Source: JAWKVD01 sp041398225 (GTDB lineage: Bacteria > Pseudomonadota > Alphaproteobacteria > Caulobacterales > Hyphomonadaceae). Taken from it: DNA of 64,000 nucleotides. Made by a program: the position numbers and the translations under genes. Location of the stretch: positions 93,063 through 157,062 of the forward strand of contig JAWKVD010000009.1 of NCBI GenBank assembly GCA_041398225.1, read 5' to 3'. Below, in pieces: positions 63,132 through 64,000 of the stretch. The notes under the pieces are model-generated. The model worked only from the letters and a program-made list of their open reading frames with translations. It was not told the DNA's origin and searched no databases. How positions within the stretch are numbered: the stretch's first letter is position 1; the number at the start of each line of letters is the position of its first letter.

Positions 63132-63551
63132 ATGACCCCCATCGAATTTTGCCCCGCATCGGCCTGCGCCAACCTGATCGGGCGTCTCGACGCCTATTTC
63201 GAACTCGTGCAGCGCGGCCTCGCCCGCGCCAGCGACCGCAAGTCCGGCGTCCCGGACATGCTGCTGCAGCAGATGGAGGCCCACGCCGACGAGGTGCTGA
63301 TGGACCTCGAAGCCGCGCGCTGGCGGCTGGCGGAAGCCGACGCCGTGTCGCCGGCCGGCGCCATGGCGCAATTGCTGGCCGCCATTCGCGACTATCGCGT
63401 CGGCGACGACGAAGAGCTGGCGCGCGCCCGCGCGCTCGAAGCGCGGGCCCATGCCTTCTTCCGGCGCGCCCGGGTGCTGGCGCCGGAAACGGCCGTTCGC
63501 CTCAGCCAGTCGATCGGAACCCCGGAAGGCGACGCCCTGGCCGTGGTGTGA
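63132..63551 (+). CDS. helical hypothetical protein
   Basis: 139 residues, almost all helical: IEFCPASACANLIGRLDAYF, then MLLQQMEAHADEVLMDLEAAR and LARARALEARAHAFFRRARVL. No membrane segment. GGGAG lies 9 nt upstream of the ATG. An AT-rich 221-bp promoter region precedes it. I do not recognise the family. Convergent with the Kef-type gene. Confidence 0.6.
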   Translation: MTPIEFCPASACANLIGRLDAYFELVQRGLARASDRKSGVPDMLLQQMEAHADEVLMDLEAARWRLAEADAVSPAGAMAQLLAAIRDYRVGDDEELARARALEARAHAFFRRARVLAPETAVRLSQSIGTPEGDALAVV

Positions 63552-63576
63552 GGGAGGGGCGTGAGGCGGAAACCCG

Positions 63577-64000
63577 TCAGGCCGTCTCCTCCTTGCGCGC
63601 GTCCTCGTCGAGCTGCAGCGCGCTGTTGAGCATCTGCGTGCGCGCCTTGGCGAGCTCGATATAGGTGGGGTTGTTGGCGACGTCCGCGCCTTTCTCCCAC
63701 AGCTCGTTGAGCTGTTTCAGCGTTTCTTCGTCATGGGTGCGGAACACGTCCGCCGCACGCCCGGCGATGGCGGGCGACACGCCCAGTTCGATTAGCGCCG
63801 CCTTGGCCGCCGACAGCGAGCCTTCGAACAGTTCGCGGATGACGACGTCGGCGCCGGCGTCCTTGAGTTCGTAATAGTGCAGCCGGTCGAAGGCGCGCGC
63901 GATGATCCGCACATTGGGATGTTCGCGGTGCACATGTTCGACGGCGCGGATCGAGGCCTCGCGCTGGTCGACCGCGACCACGAACAGGCGCGCCTCGTCG
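63577..64000 (-). CDS. Kef-type K+ efflux protein, C-terminal part
   Basis: At least 140 residues, cut by the window end. The Rossmann-type TrkA-N (RCK) domain of glutathione-gated K+/H+ antiporters is seen in VVAVDQREASI, VRIIARAFDRLHYYELKDAGADVVIRELFEGSLSAAK (quoted here only by position, residues about 22-55 from the cut end) and the tail DEETLKQLNELW. The membrane part must lie beyond 64000. Members protect cells from electrophiles by acidifying the cytoplasm. Confidence 0.88.
   Translation of the reverse strand, partial: DEARLFVVAVDQREASIRAVEHVHREHPNVRIIARAFDRLHYYELKDAGADVVIRELFEGSLSAAKAALIELGVSPAIAGRAADVFRTHDEETLKQLNELWEKGADVANNPTYIELAKARTQMLNSALQLDEDARKEETA

Overview
The window is GC-rich, densely coding DNA from an alphaproteobacterium. 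It looks like the stalked or budding Caulobacterales/Hyphomonadales/Maricaulales group. The evidence is the hybrid kinase CckA next to fliQ-fliR-flhB, a perfect TTAA-N7-TTAA CtrA box between fliO and flgB, the divergent flgFGAH / fliLM pair, Tad-type pseudopilins, and a Mic60-like gene at the end of hemC-hemD. Genus cannot be assigned from sequence alone. One tRNA (Thr-CGT) is present. I see no rRNA, CRISPR array, prophage or intact insertion sequence.

Layout. 1-4.0 kb: a small catabolic operon (MFS permease, RutA-like flavin monooxygenase, M20-type hydrolase with altered metal ligands). 4.1 kb: tRNA-Thr. 4.4-8.7 kb: mic60-hemD-hemC facing tsaD. 8.8-12.3 kb: envelope genes (haem lipoprotein, a fused MliC-chagasin inhibitor lipoprotein, small membrane proteins, DUF350, a trypsin-like protease). 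12.3-21.6 kb: metabolism (pyrF, acyl-CoA synthetase, lipoprotein PQQ dehydrogenase with haem c, DUF2167, quinone oxidoreductase, epoxide-hydrolase-like lipoprotein). 21.7-26.8 kb: a truncated NIT-HAMP-chemoreceptor protein, an NTF2-like protein, a SpoU methylase, a membrane protein and a sigma-54 activator. 26.8-29.0 kb: a decayed tract with two pseudogenes and several palindromic intergenic repeats.

29.0-50.5 kb is mainly motility: flgH, flgA (frameshifted), flgG and flgF on the minus strand, facing fliL-fliM-DUF6468-motE-like and a 1166-residue TPR protein. ttcA and a receiver-like gene lie between these and fliP-fliO, which face flgB-flgC-fliE. Three Tad pseudopilin/TadG genes follow, then an acidic membrane protein facing fliQ-fliR-flhB, then cckA. 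Together these would build the flagellar export gate, rod, L-ring, C-ring and part of the Flp pilus, under the CckA-CtrA cell-cycle pathway.

53-64 kb: htpX, a membrane-protein/XRE-regulator pair with two matching operators, a DUF4399 lipoprotein, a thiolase-like gene, recA, alaS, two divergent ribbon-helix-helix-like small genes sharing nested inverted repeats, and the C-terminal end of a Kef-type K+ efflux protein running off the window.

The most interesting items are the two-inhibitor lipoprotein beside a haem lipoprotein, the TadG protein with FCCH-like repeats inside its VWA domain, collagen-like triplets inside FlgB, the half-hairpin chemoreceptor, a likely CTG start for hemD, and the paired 16-bp operators of the XRE gene.
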